This document shows positions 25,216 through 34,548 of a stretch of DNA of 64,000 nucleotides, piece after piece. Position 1 is the first letter of the stretch. The number at the start of each line of letters is the position of its first letter. This DNA is from Microcoleus vaginatus WJT46-NPBG5 (GTDB taxonomy: Bacteria; Cyanobacteriota; Cyanobacteriia; Cyanobacteriales; Oscillatoriaceae). Location of the stretch: positions 62,001-126,000 of the forward strand of contig JAHHHM010000011.1 in the NCBI GenBank assembly GCA_019359355.1. The letters are read 5' to 3'. The position numbers and the translations under genes are program-made. The notes beneath the pieces were generated by a model, which was not told where the DNA came from, searched no databases, and saw only the letters and a program-made list of their open reading frames with translations.

Positions 25216-27225
25216 ATGGTTAAAACTCCCATCCCCACTCCCACTGAACGCAAACCTTCCAAAGTGGAAGGTCTTAAGGAACGCAGCAATTTCTTGCGCG
25301 AACCTGTTGCGAGCGAATTACTAGAAGATACGACTCATTTCACTGAAGATGCGATTCAAATTCTCAAATTTCATGGGTCGTATCAACAAGACAACCGGGA
25401 TAATCGGGTTAAGGGGCAGGAGAAGGACTACCAGTTCATGCTGCGTACCCGCAACCCCGGTGGTTTCACTCCGCCGCAGTTGTATCTCGCGCTAGACCGG
25501 CTATCTGACGAGTACGGCAACCACACGCTTCGCGTCACCACTCGCCAAGGCGTTCAACTGCACGGCATTTTAAAGAAAAACCTCAAAGCGGCTTTCTCCT
25601 CCATTATCAAAAACATGGGGTCAACTTTAGGCGCTTGCGGCGACGTCAACCGTAACGTGATGGGACCACCGGCACCGTACAGAAACCGCCGTGACTATCA
25701 GTATGCTTTCGAGTACGCCAACAACATCGCCGACCTGCTGACCCCGCAAACCGGCGCATATTATGAAATTTGGTTGGATGGCGAAAAAGTTATTTCTGCT
25801 GAAGAAAACCCAGAAGTTGTCGCAGCAAGACAGCGTAACGGCAACGGCACCATCTTCCACGACTCAGTGGAGCCGATCTACGGCACTCATTATATGCCGC
25901 GCAAGTTCAAATGCGCTGTTACTGTACCGGGCGATAACTCAGTAGACCTCTTTTCCCAGGATCTGAGCTTGGTGGTAATGACCAATGAAGCCGGGGAATT
26001 AGAAGGATTTAACGTGTTTGCCGGCGGTGGTTTAGGCCGCACTCATAATAAAGAAGAAACCTTTGCACGTTTAGCCGACCCGATCGGCTATGTTGCCAAA
26101 GAAGATGTCTACGACTTGGTGAAAGCCATTGTCGCGACGCAGCGCGATTACGGCGACCGCACCGACCGGCGTCATTCGCGAATGAAATATCTCCTTGAGG
26201 AATGGGGGGTTGAGAAGTTCCGCAGCCGCGTTGAAGGGTACTTTGGCAAATCGATCCAGCCCTTAAAACCGCTGCCAGAGTGGAAGTATTTAGACTTCTT
26301 AGGATGGCACGAACAGGGAGATGGCAAACTGTTTGTGGGCATTTCCGTGGAAAATGGCCGGATTAAAGATGAAGACCAATTCCAGCTAAAAACTGCCCTG
26401 CGGGAAATTGTACAGAAGTTCAACGTGCCGATGCTGCTGACGCCCCATCAAAACGTTCTGCTGTATGATATTGACCCAGCCAGCCAAGGCGAAATTCAAG
26501 AGATTCTTAACCGCTGCGGCATTCAACAGCTCAAAGAAATCGATCCCTTGCTACGCTTGTCAATGGCGTGTCCAGCTTTGCCTACCTGTGGCTTGGCCAC
26601 GACCGAATCAGAGCGGGCGATGCCTGGTATACTGGATCGGATTCGGGCGCTGTTGGACAAGCTGGGCATGGAACAAGAGCATTTTGTCGTGCGGATGACC
26701 GGCTGCCCAAATGGCTGCGCTCGTCCTTACATGGCGGAATTAGGGTTTGTTGGCCGTGCCCCGGAAACCTATCAGGTTTGGCTGGGGGGTTCTCCCAACC
26801 AGACGCGGCTAGCCCAAACCTACGACGACCGGCTGCATATCAATGACCTAGAAACTTTTCTAGAGCCGATTTTTGTTTATTTCAAAAAAGAACGGCAACC
26901 CGCAGAAAGTTTTGGGGATTTTTGTGATCGGGCCGGTTTTCAAGCCATCCGTCAATTTACCACCACCTACTCAGCTGCTTCCACGATGACTACCGAGACT
27001 ACCGACACTAACAACCAAGAGATTACCTCCACCAGCGAGGAAAACGGCCAAGTTGAAACTTCTGCAGATGCCCCCGCAGATGCGAATATCCGGCATCGCG
27101 TTAGCCTTCGTCATGAGGTTTACACAGAGCTAAAAGCAGAGGCAAAGCGTCAGGCTAAGCCCCTGGTTCAACTGGCTACTGAGATCATCGAATCTTACCT
27201 GAAAACTGCCAAGGGAGAGGGGTAA
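25216..27225 (+). CDS. sir: ferredoxin-sulfite reductase with RHH-like C-terminal tail
   Basis: 669 residues. Residues about 35-580 are a siroheme/4Fe-4S sulfite (or nitrite) reductase that reduces sulfite to sulfide with ferredoxin electrons. The cluster ligands are C452 and C458 ([10 protein letters not shown]) and C497 and C501 (TGCPNGC). The N-terminal half has the two ferredoxin-like repeats with [10 protein letters not shown]. The sequence fits sulfite rather than nitrite reductase (length, [11 protein letters not shown]). An extra tail follows: a Thr/Glu-rich linker (590-625) and residues 626-663, [13 protein letters not shown] to EIIESYLK, which match a CopG/Arc-like ribbon-helix-helix. 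That tail is not part of the usual enzyme. Single gene. Confidence 0.92.
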   Translation: MVKTPIPTPTERKPSKVEGLKERSNFLREPVASELLEDTTHFTEDAIQILKFHGSYQQDNRDNRVKGQEKDYQFMLRTRNPGGFTPPQLYLALDRLSDEYGNHTLRVTTRQGVQLHGILKKNLKAAFSSIIKNMGSTLGACGDVNRNVMGPPAPYRNRRDYQYAFEYANNIADLLTPQTGAYYEIWLDGEKVISAEENPEVVAARQRNGNGTIFHDSVEPIYGTHYMPRKFKCAVTVPGDNSVDLFSQDLSLVVMTNEAGELEGFNVFAGGGLGRTHNKEETFARLADPIGYVAKEDVYDLVKAIVATQRDYGDRTDRRHSRMKYLLEEWGVEKFRSRVEGYFGKSIQPLKPLPEWKYLDFLGWHEQGDGKLFVGISVENGRIKDEDQFQLKTALREIVQKFNVPMLLTPHQNVLLYDIDPASQGEIQEILNRCGIQQLKEIDPLLRLSMACPALPTCGLATTESERAMPGILDRIRALLDKLGMEQEHFVVRMTGCPNGCARPYMAELGFVGRAPETYQVWLGGSPNQTRLAQTYDDRLHINDLETFLEPIFVYFKKERQPAESFGDFCDRAGFQAIRQFTTTYSAASTMTTETTDTNNQEITSTSEENGQVETSADAPADANIRHRVSLRHEVYTELKAEAKRQAKPLVQLATEIIESYLKTAKGEG

Positions 27226-27295
27226 GAGGGGCAGGAACTAGGGACTATGGGCTAGGGAGAAGAGAACGGGAGAAATCCCCATTCCCTATTCCCCT

Positions 27296-27321
27296 ACCTT
27301 GAGGTTGGCGCGGCCTTGCCC
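27296..27321. repeat. dispersed repeat with AGGTTGGCG core (copy 1)
   Basis: ACCTTGAGGTTGGCGCGG then CCTTGCCC, nearly the same as 63269-63294. Both copies sit in short G/C-biased direct repeats just downstream of a gene. Confidence 0.7.
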
Positions 27322-27381
27322 TCTTCCCTTATTGCTCATTCCAGGGCTAAAGGCTAGTGCTTTTCTTGTATCCTTTATCCT

Positions 27382-28164
27382 GTGTCCTGTGTTCTCAATT
27401 TTTCATTGGCTCAACTACAACGGCTAGCGATCAGTCCCTCTCAACTCCATAACCAGCAAATTCTCCTGAGTGCTGAACAACAGCATTACTTGGGGCGTGT
27501 CTTGCGGTTGCGGGGGGGTGATCGCTTTGTGGCGATGGAACCACAGGGGCAATGGTGGCTGGCTGAACTCATCTCGCCCCAGTCAGCGCAAATTTTAGAG
27601 CCGCTGCCGCCGGCGCAAACTGAGCTGCCGGTGGAGGTGACGTTGATGGTTGCGCTGCCGAAAGGCAATGGCTTTGATGAGATCGTGCGTCACTGTACAG
27701 AGATAGGGGTGAGTTACATGATGCCGGTGTTGAGTGAGCGCACTCTGCTTAACCCCAGTTTGCAGAAGCTTGAACGCTGGCGGCGCATTGCCCAAGAGGC
27801 GGCTGAGCAATCAGAACGCCAAATTATTCCTACTATTCAAGAAGTAAATGAATTTACAACAGGCTTGTCATTTGTCAAGAGTTCTTTTGTAAAAGAAACA
27901 GACCGGCAATATATCTGTGTCGCTCGTGGTGAGTCTCCCCATTTACTGGATTGTATGTTAGAGGAAAAGCCTCAAATTTCTAATTTAAAATCTAAAATTG
28001 TGATTGCCACCGGCCCTGAAGGCGGGTGGACGCCGGCAGAGGTAGAAGCAGCGATTGCAGCCGGTTTTCAACCTGTGTCTTTAGGGCGTCGTATTCTTAG
28101 AGCTGTGACTGCGCCGGTTGTTGCTTTGTCGCTCGTGGCAGCTGCTTGGGAATTAAAGAATTAA
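27382..28164 (+). CDS. rsmE: 16S rRNA (uracil1498-N3)-methyltransferase RsmE
   Basis: 260 residues. An N-terminal PUA-like part (QQHYLGRVLRLRGGD) precedes a SPOUT methyltransferase domain with the trefoil-knot motifs ATGPEGGWTPAEV and SLGRRILRAVTAPV. It methylates N3 of U1498 in 16S rRNA. The start is uncertain: GTG 27382 gives MSCVLNFSLAQLQRL, while TTG 27406 gives MAQLQRL; neither has a clear Shine-Dalgarno. Residues 145-175 (near KSSFVKET) are less conserved than the rest. Single gene, 156 bases after the sulfite reductase gene on the same strand. Confidence 0.93.
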   Translation: MSCVLNFSLAQLQRLAISPSQLHNQQILLSAEQQHYLGRVLRLRGGDRFVAMEPQGQWWLAELISPQSAQILEPLPPAQTELPVEVTLMVALPKGNGFDEIVRHCTEIGVSYMMPVLSERTLLNPSLQKLERWRRIAQEAAEQSERQIIPTIQEVNEFTTGLSFVKSSFVKETDRQYICVARGESPHLLDCMLEEKPQISNLKSKIVIATGPEGGWTPAEVEAAIAAGFQPVSLGRRILRAVTAPVVALSLVAAAWELKN

Positions 28165-28493
28165 TACGTTTCTTTTGTGTAGAGTTGGGGAAAATTTTTT
28201 TAACCACATCAGATAAACACAAATGATAGCGTAGCGTGCCGTTAGGCATAGGCGCACCGTGCAGGCAGGCATACAATGATGAAGGCGGATGATAGCGCCG
28301 GCAGACACAGACGAGTTATCTTTATTTTTTTTTGATGAAGCACTGTTAAAAAAGGGGGGAAACTTAACTACCTGTTTCACGATTAAGTTAAATTGGTATA
28401 AACAATTAACAATTAGTCACTAAAAATTAAGAATACCTCTGTTTAATTATCGTTTTAAGCATTTAATTCTCCACCCGAACTGGGCAAACCTTT
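28165..28493. other. intergenic region with dispersed-repeat fragments
   Basis: About 330 bases. 28203-28226 (AACCACATCAGATAAACACA) resembles, in reverse, 36551-36575, a widespread cyanobacterial motif of the form AACCGCAGATAAACACAGAT. 28227-28262 has GTAGCGTGCCGTTAGGCATAGG, also typical repeated DNA. No gene recognised. Confidence 0.5.
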
Positions 28494-29594
28494 ATGAGCG
28501 ATATTGATCGAGTTGCCGAAGCTCTTGAGCGCAAAGACTACCGAACGGCAGCAGGTTTACTTAAACAGCTACTCAACGAGTCGCCGAATGATCCTTGGGT
28601 GCAGTTTTATGTCGGGCGCTTGCATGAAGGCACCGGCAAACCACAAATGGCAGAAAAAGTTTACCGGCAATTACTACGCGGCACCACGATTCCCAAGGTT
28701 TTAGTCCAAGCGCGTCAGGGGTTGCAGCGTCTTGAAGAAATGGAAAAAGACCAGCACGCTCAAGCGATTGCTCAAGCGAAAGCTGACCCTCAAAATGCGG
28801 AACCGGGGTTACTCGTCTTAGAACCGATTAGTGCAGAAGCAAAAACAAAAGCGGCTCAGAATTTTGCCCGAATTATGAAGCTTGACCCCTATACGGCGCG
28901 GTTGCACTTGCCGAGTCGGGGTTGGAGAGCTTACCGCACCGGCACGATTGGAGAACTGAAAGTTTACTCTCAAGAACTGCTTGGCGGCGGCATTCCCAAT
29001 TTTTGGGCATCCTTAGCGGATATTGAGAAAATTCATGTCTTTCGCGTTAGTCATTTCCAATCCGTTTCCCCCCAACCAATTGTTGTCTGCAAAGATGAAA
29101 ATGATCGGCTCGGTGCCTTAACTTTTCAATGGTCGGAAGTCAGTCAGCGTGCGGAAGGACTATTGCCGATTTTTGAACAAATTGTGGAGTATAACGTGAG
29201 CCGCAACGAAGTGGAGCGGAAAGAAGCGACTCAGGATTATGCACTCTTTTGCGATCTGCATTTACCAGGCAGACGCTGCATTCTCCGATTTTGCGATTTT
29301 AGTTATGACTTCCAGCAGGGGGTTGAGTTAGCGCAAACTCAGAAAAATGTCCCTCAAGCCGGTCAAGTGACGAATCGTTTTAACTGGAATGCTTTGCTCG
29401 ATTTATTCAATCGCAATCTATCTCAAGTGCCGGTGTGGGCTAATTTCAACTTTTTTGGAGAAACGGCTCAAGATTATCCCGAAATGTTGGGACGGATCAA
29501 GCCTTACATCGATTTGTTTCGCCGAGAGCCGAGTCATTGGGATGCGGCTTTTCATTTGTATAGTTGCTTAGTTTTTCTCAAAAATAGAGGCTAA
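28494..29594 (+). CDS. TPR-containing cyanobacterial protein of unknown function
   Basis: 366 residues, soluble. The N terminus is helical-repeat like (MSDIDRVAEALERKDYRTAAGLLKQLL, then DPWVQFYVGRLHEGTGKPQMAEKVY), i.e. one to two TPRs, followed by a coiled-coil-like segment (80-100) and a folded domain (120-366) with conserved-looking LPSRGWRAYRTG, CKDENDRLGALTF and CDLHLPGRRCILRFCDF. I do not recognise the C-terminal domain. It looks like a conserved cyanobacterial family of unknown role. Start ATG 28494; no close same-strand neighbour. Confidence 0.75.
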   Translation: MSDIDRVAEALERKDYRTAAGLLKQLLNESPNDPWVQFYVGRLHEGTGKPQMAEKVYRQLLRGTTIPKVLVQARQGLQRLEEMEKDQHAQAIAQAKADPQNAEPGLLVLEPISAEAKTKAAQNFARIMKLDPYTARLHLPSRGWRAYRTGTIGELKVYSQELLGGGIPNFWASLADIEKIHVFRVSHFQSVSPQPIVVCKDENDRLGALTFQWSEVSQRAEGLLPIFEQIVEYNVSRNEVERKEATQDYALFCDLHLPGRRCILRFCDFSYDFQQGVELAQTQKNVPQAGQVTNRFNWNALLDLFNRNLSQVPVWANFNFFGETAQDYPEMLGRIKPYIDLFRREPSHWDAAFHLYSCLVFLKNRG

Positions 29595-29775
29595 GCAGAT
29601 TTTAGATTTTGAATTTTAAATTGGTTGGCAATCGAAAATCCAAAATCTAAAATCCAGGCATCAATTCAATGTAGGAGTTTCAGCAAAGAGTCAGAACACT
29701 GAGGAAGGTTTATCCCTTTCTCTCTTTCTCCCCCTCTATTCTATTCAGGGTTGAAATCTCTGATTCTTGAATATC

Positions 29776-30234
29776 CTACCGGGCTGTGTTTACTTGACGT
29801 GCCATGTCGAGGAAGGAACTCATATTCGCACCGGGACGGCGGCGGGTTGAGGTTGCAGTTGGCGTCAAGTAGCGAGTGGCAAAACCACCAACCGGCTCAG
29901 GAGATTTAGCCGGCTCGGCTTTGGGGGCTGGGGCTGGGGCTTTGGCTGCCGGTTTGGACTCTTTTGCTGGGGCTTGCTTTTTAGATTTAGCCGGCTCTGC
30001 TTTTTTAGCCGGCTCTGCTTTCGCTTCTGAGGTGCTGGCTTTCGCCGGCTCCTTCAGTTTGCCGGTTGCGGTTGCGACGATTTTTTTCTGAGCAGAGGCG
30101 TCTTGTTTTGCTGGCGCTGATTTTTCGCCTTTTGCCGGTTCAAATTCTAAGGCGTATTCAGACTTTTTCAAGCCCAAAACTTTACCAATGAAGCCGAAAA
30201 TGCCGCCGAACAAGTTTTTGATAAAACCGAACAT
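29776..30234 (-). CDS. Ala/Lys/Pro-rich cyanobacterial protein with conserved ends
   Basis: 152 residues in three parts: an N-terminal amphipathic/hydrophobic segment (MFGFIKNLFGGIFGFIGKVLG) likely to contact membranes, a long low-complexity middle of Ala, Lys, Pro and Glu (45-125), and a conserved tail (GGFATRYLTP, RRRPGANMSSFLDMARQV). The two ends resemble a small conserved cyanobacterial family of unknown role. The start is set at ATG 30234, with AGGAG 9 bases before; a longer frame to 30294 lacks this. Single gene. Confidence 0.8.
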   Translation of the reverse strand: MFGFIKNLFGGIFGFIGKVLGLKKSEYALEFEPAKGEKSAPAKQDASAQKKIVATATGKLKEPAKASTSEAKAEPAKKAEPAKSKKQAPAKESKPAAKAPAPAPKAEPAKSPEPVGGFATRYLTPTATSTRRRPGANMSSFLDMARQVNTAR

Positions 30235-30593
30235 GGTAATGACTCCTAAAGTTGATGCTAATGAACGCAACTGAAGCCCAGACAGCTCATGCAATATCTA
30301 GCCGGACTGGTATCAAGACCCGCTGACGCTGTGAAATGCCGGTGAAATATAAATGGATGCAGGCTTAATTATGAAGTTCTGATAAGCCCCTTTACAAGAT
30401 TTAGCGAGATTTTTTAATAAAATTTAACGACTTAGTGAGCGCAAACCCCTATTTTTCGTAGCCGGCAGTAAAAGGCAACGGATTTTACTTTGCACTAATC
30501 TACAAAAAATTAAGAATTTAAAACCCTTGAAAAACTTAAAGAGCGCAGGAATCGGGGACAATTAAATGACACTTCCCCCTTAGCGCCCAAAAA
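30235..30593. other. intergenic region
   Basis: About 360 bases between two minus-strand genes; AT-rich at 30400-30540. No gene or clear hairpin recognised. Confidence 0.4.
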
Positions 30594-31895
30594 TTACTTG
30601 CGATGGGTTCTCCTAGAGCTTTCCCCAACATCAGGATTTTGAGAATGGGATCGGCGTTTGTGGGTTGCGTTGCGCCGGAACAAACCAGCTAAGCCCTGCC
30701 ACAGTTTCACGGCAACCCCTGAAGGCATTTGCGATAACCAATCACACGCAACCTGGAAGCGATGGCGAAACGTTGGCATTCGCAGCAGGTAAACCCACTG
30801 TCTGATTACACCGGCTACCGGCCCGGAAAGATTAATGCCAAAACTAGAAATTGCCGAGGCATTAATTCCCAAAGTTATCATCTCGCCAATGTGCCAGTAG
30901 CGGAATGCCCGCAGAGTTCTGCCGGTTAGAGAAGCTCGGATATTTTGCGCGGCAATTTTAGCTTGTTGAAAAGCTGCTTGAGCCGTTGCCGGTGCCCAGT
31001 GTTCGCTGTCGTTAGAGGCGGCAATGTCTCCCAATGCAAAAACTTCGGGATGCTTTATTAATTGCAGTGTCGGAAGAACCAGAAATTCTCCTTTCTCATT
31101 TTGAATGTTTGTAATGTTTGGCACCCAATCTGCGACTCGTGTGCCAATAGTCCAAAGTACCAAATCGACTGGATGAGTGCGCCGCTGATCTTGATGAACC
31201 AGGGTGATTGAATCAGAATCAACAGACTCAACCGTTGTTGAAAGCTCCAACTGGACACGCCGCCTCCTTAGTGCTTTGAGCGCAGCTTTTTGGCTAGAAC
31301 CGGCAAAATTTTTGAGTATTTTATCGCCTCGGTTAATTAGCAGTAAACGTCCTCGTTCTTTTAAGCGATCCGCGATTTTGCAGGCTAATTCCACCCCATT
31401 CGGGCCGGCACCCACAACTGCCACCCGAATTTGTGACAAATCGCTTAATTCTAACAATCGCAACTGTTCCTTAAGTCGGTTAACATCCGCTAAACTACGG
31501 AAAGGTAGAGCATTGCCGGCAGCACCCGGAACCACATCCAAAAGTGTTTCCTTGCCAATTCCAATCACGAGCCGGTCATAACTCAAAACTTTCCCACCAG
31601 AGAGTATCACCCGGCGCATATCGAGATCGACACTTTCAACTGTTCCTTGTTCAAGATGAATATCAGTGCCGGCTAAAAGCTTTGCAAAATGGGGTGCGAT
31701 GTGCCATGTTTGCAATTCCCCAGTCACCAACTCATAAAGCAATGGCGTGAATAAAAAATGATCTTTGCGCTCAACCAAAGTGATTTGAGGTCTTGTCTGC
31801 CAGCGGTAACGATTCAGCTCCAAAGCCGTGTAAAGGCCCCCAAAACCCCCACCAAGAATACAAATTTGACTCTGACTTTGACTCATTGTACTCAA
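30594..31895 (-). CDS. ndbB: NdbB-type NAD(P)H quinone oxidoreductase
   Basis: 433 residues with two dinucleotide folds: FAD-binding ILGGGFGGLYTAL at the N terminus, NAD(P)-binding VAVVGAGPNGVELA near residue 160, and the late FALGDIA FAD motif. LFTPLLYELVTGELQTWHIAP is characteristic of the cyanobacterial NdbB/plant NDC1 branch of type II NADH dehydrogenases. NDC1 and NdbB reduce the quinone intermediate needed for the last methylation of phylloquinone. The family assignment is strong; specific substrate inferred. The last 30 residues are a basic, Ser/Arg-rich tail. Single gene. Confidence 0.87.
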   Translation of the reverse strand: MSTMSQSQSQICILGGGFGGLYTALELNRYRWQTRPQITLVERKDHFLFTPLLYELVTGELQTWHIAPHFAKLLAGTDIHLEQGTVESVDLDMRRVILSGGKVLSYDRLVIGIGKETLLDVVPGAAGNALPFRSLADVNRLKEQLRLLELSDLSQIRVAVVGAGPNGVELACKIADRLKERGRLLLINRGDKILKNFAGSSQKAALKALRRRRVQLELSTTVESVDSDSITLVHQDQRRTHPVDLVLWTIGTRVADWVPNITNIQNEKGEFLVLPTLQLIKHPEVFALGDIAASNDSEHWAPATAQAAFQQAKIAAQNIRASLTGRTLRAFRYWHIGEMITLGINASAISSFGINLSGPVAGVIRQWVYLLRMPTFRHRFQVACDWLSQMPSGVAVKLWQGLAGLFRRNATHKRRSHSQNPDVGESSRRTHRK

Positions 31896-32085
31896 CCGCC
31901 TATCTATAAATGCGAGCTAAAAAAAACATTCAGTGGCAAAAATACATTTAATCTCTTAAAATTCTTATAATAATTTAAATCTTTATTCCTGTAAAATTTT
32001 TGGTGACAGGATAAAGACTTCCAAATCCCTGAATATCGGCCCAATTAACCGAAGTCCCAAATCAACCAATATCCAAAGAGGCAAA

Positions 32086-32499
32086 ATGCAAAAATACGTT
32101 CCCTTGCTAGCGCGGATATTTCTCTCAATCATCTTTATTAAAGCCGGCATCGATAAACTGTTTGATCCAGGCAGCACCGTCCAACAGATGGCATCAAAAG
32201 GAATTCCCTTACCCGGATTGCTCATCATTCCCACCATCATCCTTTTAATTGCTGGCGGACTTTCAGTATTACTCGGCTTTAAAGCTCGTTACGGAGCGTT
32301 AGGATTGATCGGTTTCTTAATTCCCACGACCTTAATTTTTCACACAAACTTTGCTGAACCCATGCAACAAATTCAGTTCCTAAAAAATCTGGGGCTGATA
32401 GGTGGTTTACTGATGGTAGTGGCATTTGGATCAGGCGCACTCAGCTTAGATGAGCGTCTCGGATCGCCTGGAATCTCATCACCTTCTGAGAGATTTTAA
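32086..32499 (+). CDS. DoxX-family membrane protein
   Basis: 137 residues with four predicted helices: LLARIFLSIIFIKAGIDKL, LLIIPTIILLIAGGLSVLLG, YGALGLIGFLIPTTLIFH and LGLIGGLLMVVAFG. The ARIFLSxIFIxAGxxKL start is the DoxX/DUF417-like signature. Members act in redox or detoxification contexts, but no function is established for this type. Divergent from the NdbB-type gene with a 190-base spacer, so shared regulation is possible but not shown. Confidence 0.87.
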   Translation: MQKYVPLLARIFLSIIFIKAGIDKLFDPGSTVQQMASKGIPLPGLLIIPTIILLIAGGLSVLLGFKARYGALGLIGFLIPTTLIFHTNFAEPMQQIQFLKNLGLIGGLLMVVAFGSGALSLDERLGSPGISSPSERF

Positions 32500-32654
32500 A
32501 TCATACTCAACAGTTCCATCCATCCTTTCCTGATCCCGGCATCATTTCAATTTTAAACTCCTGCGTTCCAGATGATGAGCTGTCATATCCTGAAATCGGA
32601 TAGCTAATGTACCAATCTAAGCTTGTAATAGATAGGTAAGAGAATGAAGGCAAG

Positions 32655-33287
32655 ATGAACAGTTCAAACACCCGCAATCCAGTCTTACTAATTCACGGTA
32701 TTTGGGACACGAGCGCCCTTTTTAACACAATGACAACCTACTTGACGAAGCTAGGTTGGCCGGTGTATAGCTTGGATTTGATTCCAAATAATTGTGATAT
32801 TGGTCTGGATGAATTAGCTAAGCAAGTTGCGGATTACGCAGCCAATATATTTGAGGCTTCCCAACCGTTTGATCTGATTGGGTTTAGCATGGGTGGAATT
32901 GTGAGCCGGTATTATGTGCAGCGGTTAGGAGGCATCAACCGGGTGCAGCGATTTATTACGATTTCTTCGCCGCATCAGGGAACTTGGCTAGCGCACAGCA
33001 GCAGGCGTCCGGGATACTTGCAAATGTGTCCGAGAAGTGAATTTTTACGAGATTTAGATCGAGATGTGCAGATGCTAGAGCAGCTAAATTTTACCTCGAT
33101 TTGGACACCGTTTGATTTGATGATTGTGCCGGCACACAGTTCAAAAATGCCGGTGGGTAAAGAGGTGGTAGTGCCGGTTCCCCTTCATGCCCAGATGGTG
33201 ACAGATCCCCGGAGTTTGAAGGTGGTTGCGGAAGCGTTAATGTCACCAATTAAAGTTAAGACAGCCCCTGAAACGACAGATAGATAA
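32655..33287 (+). CDS. lipase-like alpha/beta hydrolase, copy 1
   Basis: 210 residues. An N-terminal oxyanion motif HGIW (VLLIHGIWD) and nucleophile elbow GFSMGG around Ser98 mark an alpha/beta hydrolase of the triacylglycerol-lipase (EstA/LipA) group; ISSPHQGTW follows. An acid (VPAHSSKMP region) and a late His (PLHAQMV) could complete the triad. No signal peptide, so it is probably cytosolic. The paralogue at 33494-34159 is clearly related over the whole length, so the pair is a tandem duplication. Substrate unknown. Confidence 0.88.
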   Translation: MNSSNTRNPVLLIHGIWDTSALFNTMTTYLTKLGWPVYSLDLIPNNCDIGLDELAKQVADYAANIFEASQPFDLIGFSMGGIVSRYYVQRLGGINRVQRFITISSPHQGTWLAHSSRRPGYLQMCPRSEFLRDLDRDVQMLEQLNFTSIWTPFDLMIVPAHSSKMPVGKEVVVPVPLHAQMVTDPRSLKVVAEALMSPIKVKTAPETTDR

Positions 33288-33323
33288 ACAAAAATTGTAG
33301 CTGCCGGTTAGAAACAGTGATAG

Positions 33324-33459
33324 AAGTAGGGTGTGTGATACCAAATCCGGTTATGACAGACACGCTACAGATTGACCAAATCCTGTTGGAGCAAAGGTTT
33401 TGGCTTAGGTGAAAGGAGTTATACCAAAAAGGATTTGGTATGAGTCACGCACTCTACTT
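33324..33459. mobile_element. MITE-like inverted-repeat element between the duplicated lipase genes
   Basis: Left arm 33324-33348 (AAGTAGGGTGTGTGATACCA plus AATCC) and right arm 33431-33459, whose complement reads AAGTAGAGTGCGTGACTCAT then ACCAAATCC, form long imperfect terminal inverted repeats around about 80 bases of non-coding DNA. A second small hairpin (ATACCAAA / TTTGGTAT) lies in the right half. No transposase inside. Such structure fits a miniature inverted-repeat element; the target duplication could not be defined. Confidence 0.55.
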
Positions 33460-33493
33460 AGGAATATAATTATTTTTAAAATCGGTATGACTT

Positions 33494-34159
33494 ATGAGCG
33501 GTGCGAAGAACCGAAACCCAGTTTTATTAGTTCATGGAATCTTTAGACAAGCGGGCGTTTTTAATAGAATGTCTGCTTATTTAAGCAAGCTGGGGTGGTC
33601 GGTTTATGCGCTGAATATGACTCTTAGTGATGCAGAACTAGGAATTGATCACTTAGCGGAAGAAGTGGCAGCGTATATTGATAAAACATTTGGTGCCGAA
33701 CAACCAATCGATTTAGTGGGTTTGAGTATGGGGGGTTTGGTGAGCCGGTATTATTTGCAGCGGTTGGGAGGAATTGAGCGAGTGCAGCGCTTTGTTACAA
33801 TTTCTTCTCCTCATAACGGCACATCAATGGCTTACCTTTTGCCGCAACCAACTTGTATTCAGATGCGTCCTGGCAGTGCTTTTATTGATGCTTTAAATGA
33901 GGATGCTGCAATACTAGAGCGAGTGAATTTTACTTCGATTTGGACACCTTGGGATTTTATTATTCTGCCGGCACATAGTTCGAGAATGGCGGTGGGCAAA
34001 GAAGTAAAAGTCCAGGTATTTGCCCACGCCGGCATGGTGATGAGTGTTAAAAGTTTGCAGGCGGTTGCTGAGGCTTTAAACGAGCCGGTTAAACCGCATC
34101 ACCGACTTGTGCGTACTCCTGAACCCCAAAAATTGCCTCAGAATGGCAATAATATTTAA
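33494..34159 (+). CDS. lipase-like alpha/beta hydrolase, copy 2
   Basis: 221 residues, a close paralogue of the preceding gene: VLLVHGIF, GLSMGGLVSRYYLQRLGG with the nucleophile Ser, ISSPHNGTSMAY, and FTSIWTPWD are shared in the same order. The late FAHAGMV supplies the likely catalytic His. The C terminus is longer by about ten residues and overlaps the opposite VOC gene by 71 bases. Probably cytosolic. Separated from copy 1 by a 206-base spacer holding the inverted-repeat element, so it likely has its own promoter. Confidence 0.88.
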   Translation: MSGAKNRNPVLLVHGIFRQAGVFNRMSAYLSKLGWSVYALNMTLSDAELGIDHLAEEVAAYIDKTFGAEQPIDLVGLSMGGLVSRYYLQRLGGIERVQRFVTISSPHNGTSMAYLLPQPTCIQMRPGSAFIDALNEDAAILERVNFTSIWTPWDFIILPAHSSRMAVGKEVKVQVFAHAGMVMSVKSLQAVAEALNEPVKPHHRLVRTPEPQKLPQNGNNI

Positions 34160-34520
34160 ATTCCAGCAAATTATGAAACGGATCTTCTAAAAAGAAGGTG
34201 CGGTGTTCGGTGGGTAAGCCGGTGAACCGGCGCTTTGGCTGCTCTCTAAAGAGTAGCTGTTTTTGTTGCGCTCGTTCTAGCAAAGCTTCCCAGTCGGCTT
34301 CTGCGGTGAAAACTAGCCCAAAATGGCGCGGGTAAATCGTTCTTTGGGGCGTTAGCGGTTCGCGGGTGACGTGGGCGACAATTTGATGACCGCAAAGATT
34401 GAGAATGATAGAATTCGGGGATTCTCGCCCAATTTCGCACCCCAAGCCATTACCGTAAAATTCTTTTGTTTGGGCAATATCGGTGACGGGAAAGGCAAGA
34501 TGAAATATAACTTGGTTCAT
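34089..34520 (-). CDS. VOC-family (glyoxalase/dioxygenase-like) protein
   Basis: 143 residues, one vicinal-oxygen-chelate module. FHLAFPVTDIAQTKEFY gives the first metal ligand (His7) and FYG strand, and HRTFFLEDPFHNLLEFK gives the typical second half with the late Glu ligand. Family members include glyoxalases, dioxygenases and resistance proteins; the specific reaction is unknown. The last 24 codons overlap, tail to tail, the end of the lipase copy 2 gene. Start ATG 34520 gives the usual N terminus. Confidence 0.87.
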   Translation of the reverse strand: MNQVIFHLAFPVTDIAQTKEFYGNGLGCEIGRESPNSIILNLCGHQIVAHVTREPLTPQRTIYPRHFGLVFTAEADWEALLERAQQKQLLFREQPKRRFTGLPTEHRTFFLEDPFHNLLEFKYYCHSEAIFGVQEYAQVGDAV

Positions 34521-34548
34521 AATTTGGGTATTGTCAGAGGTTAGTTAA

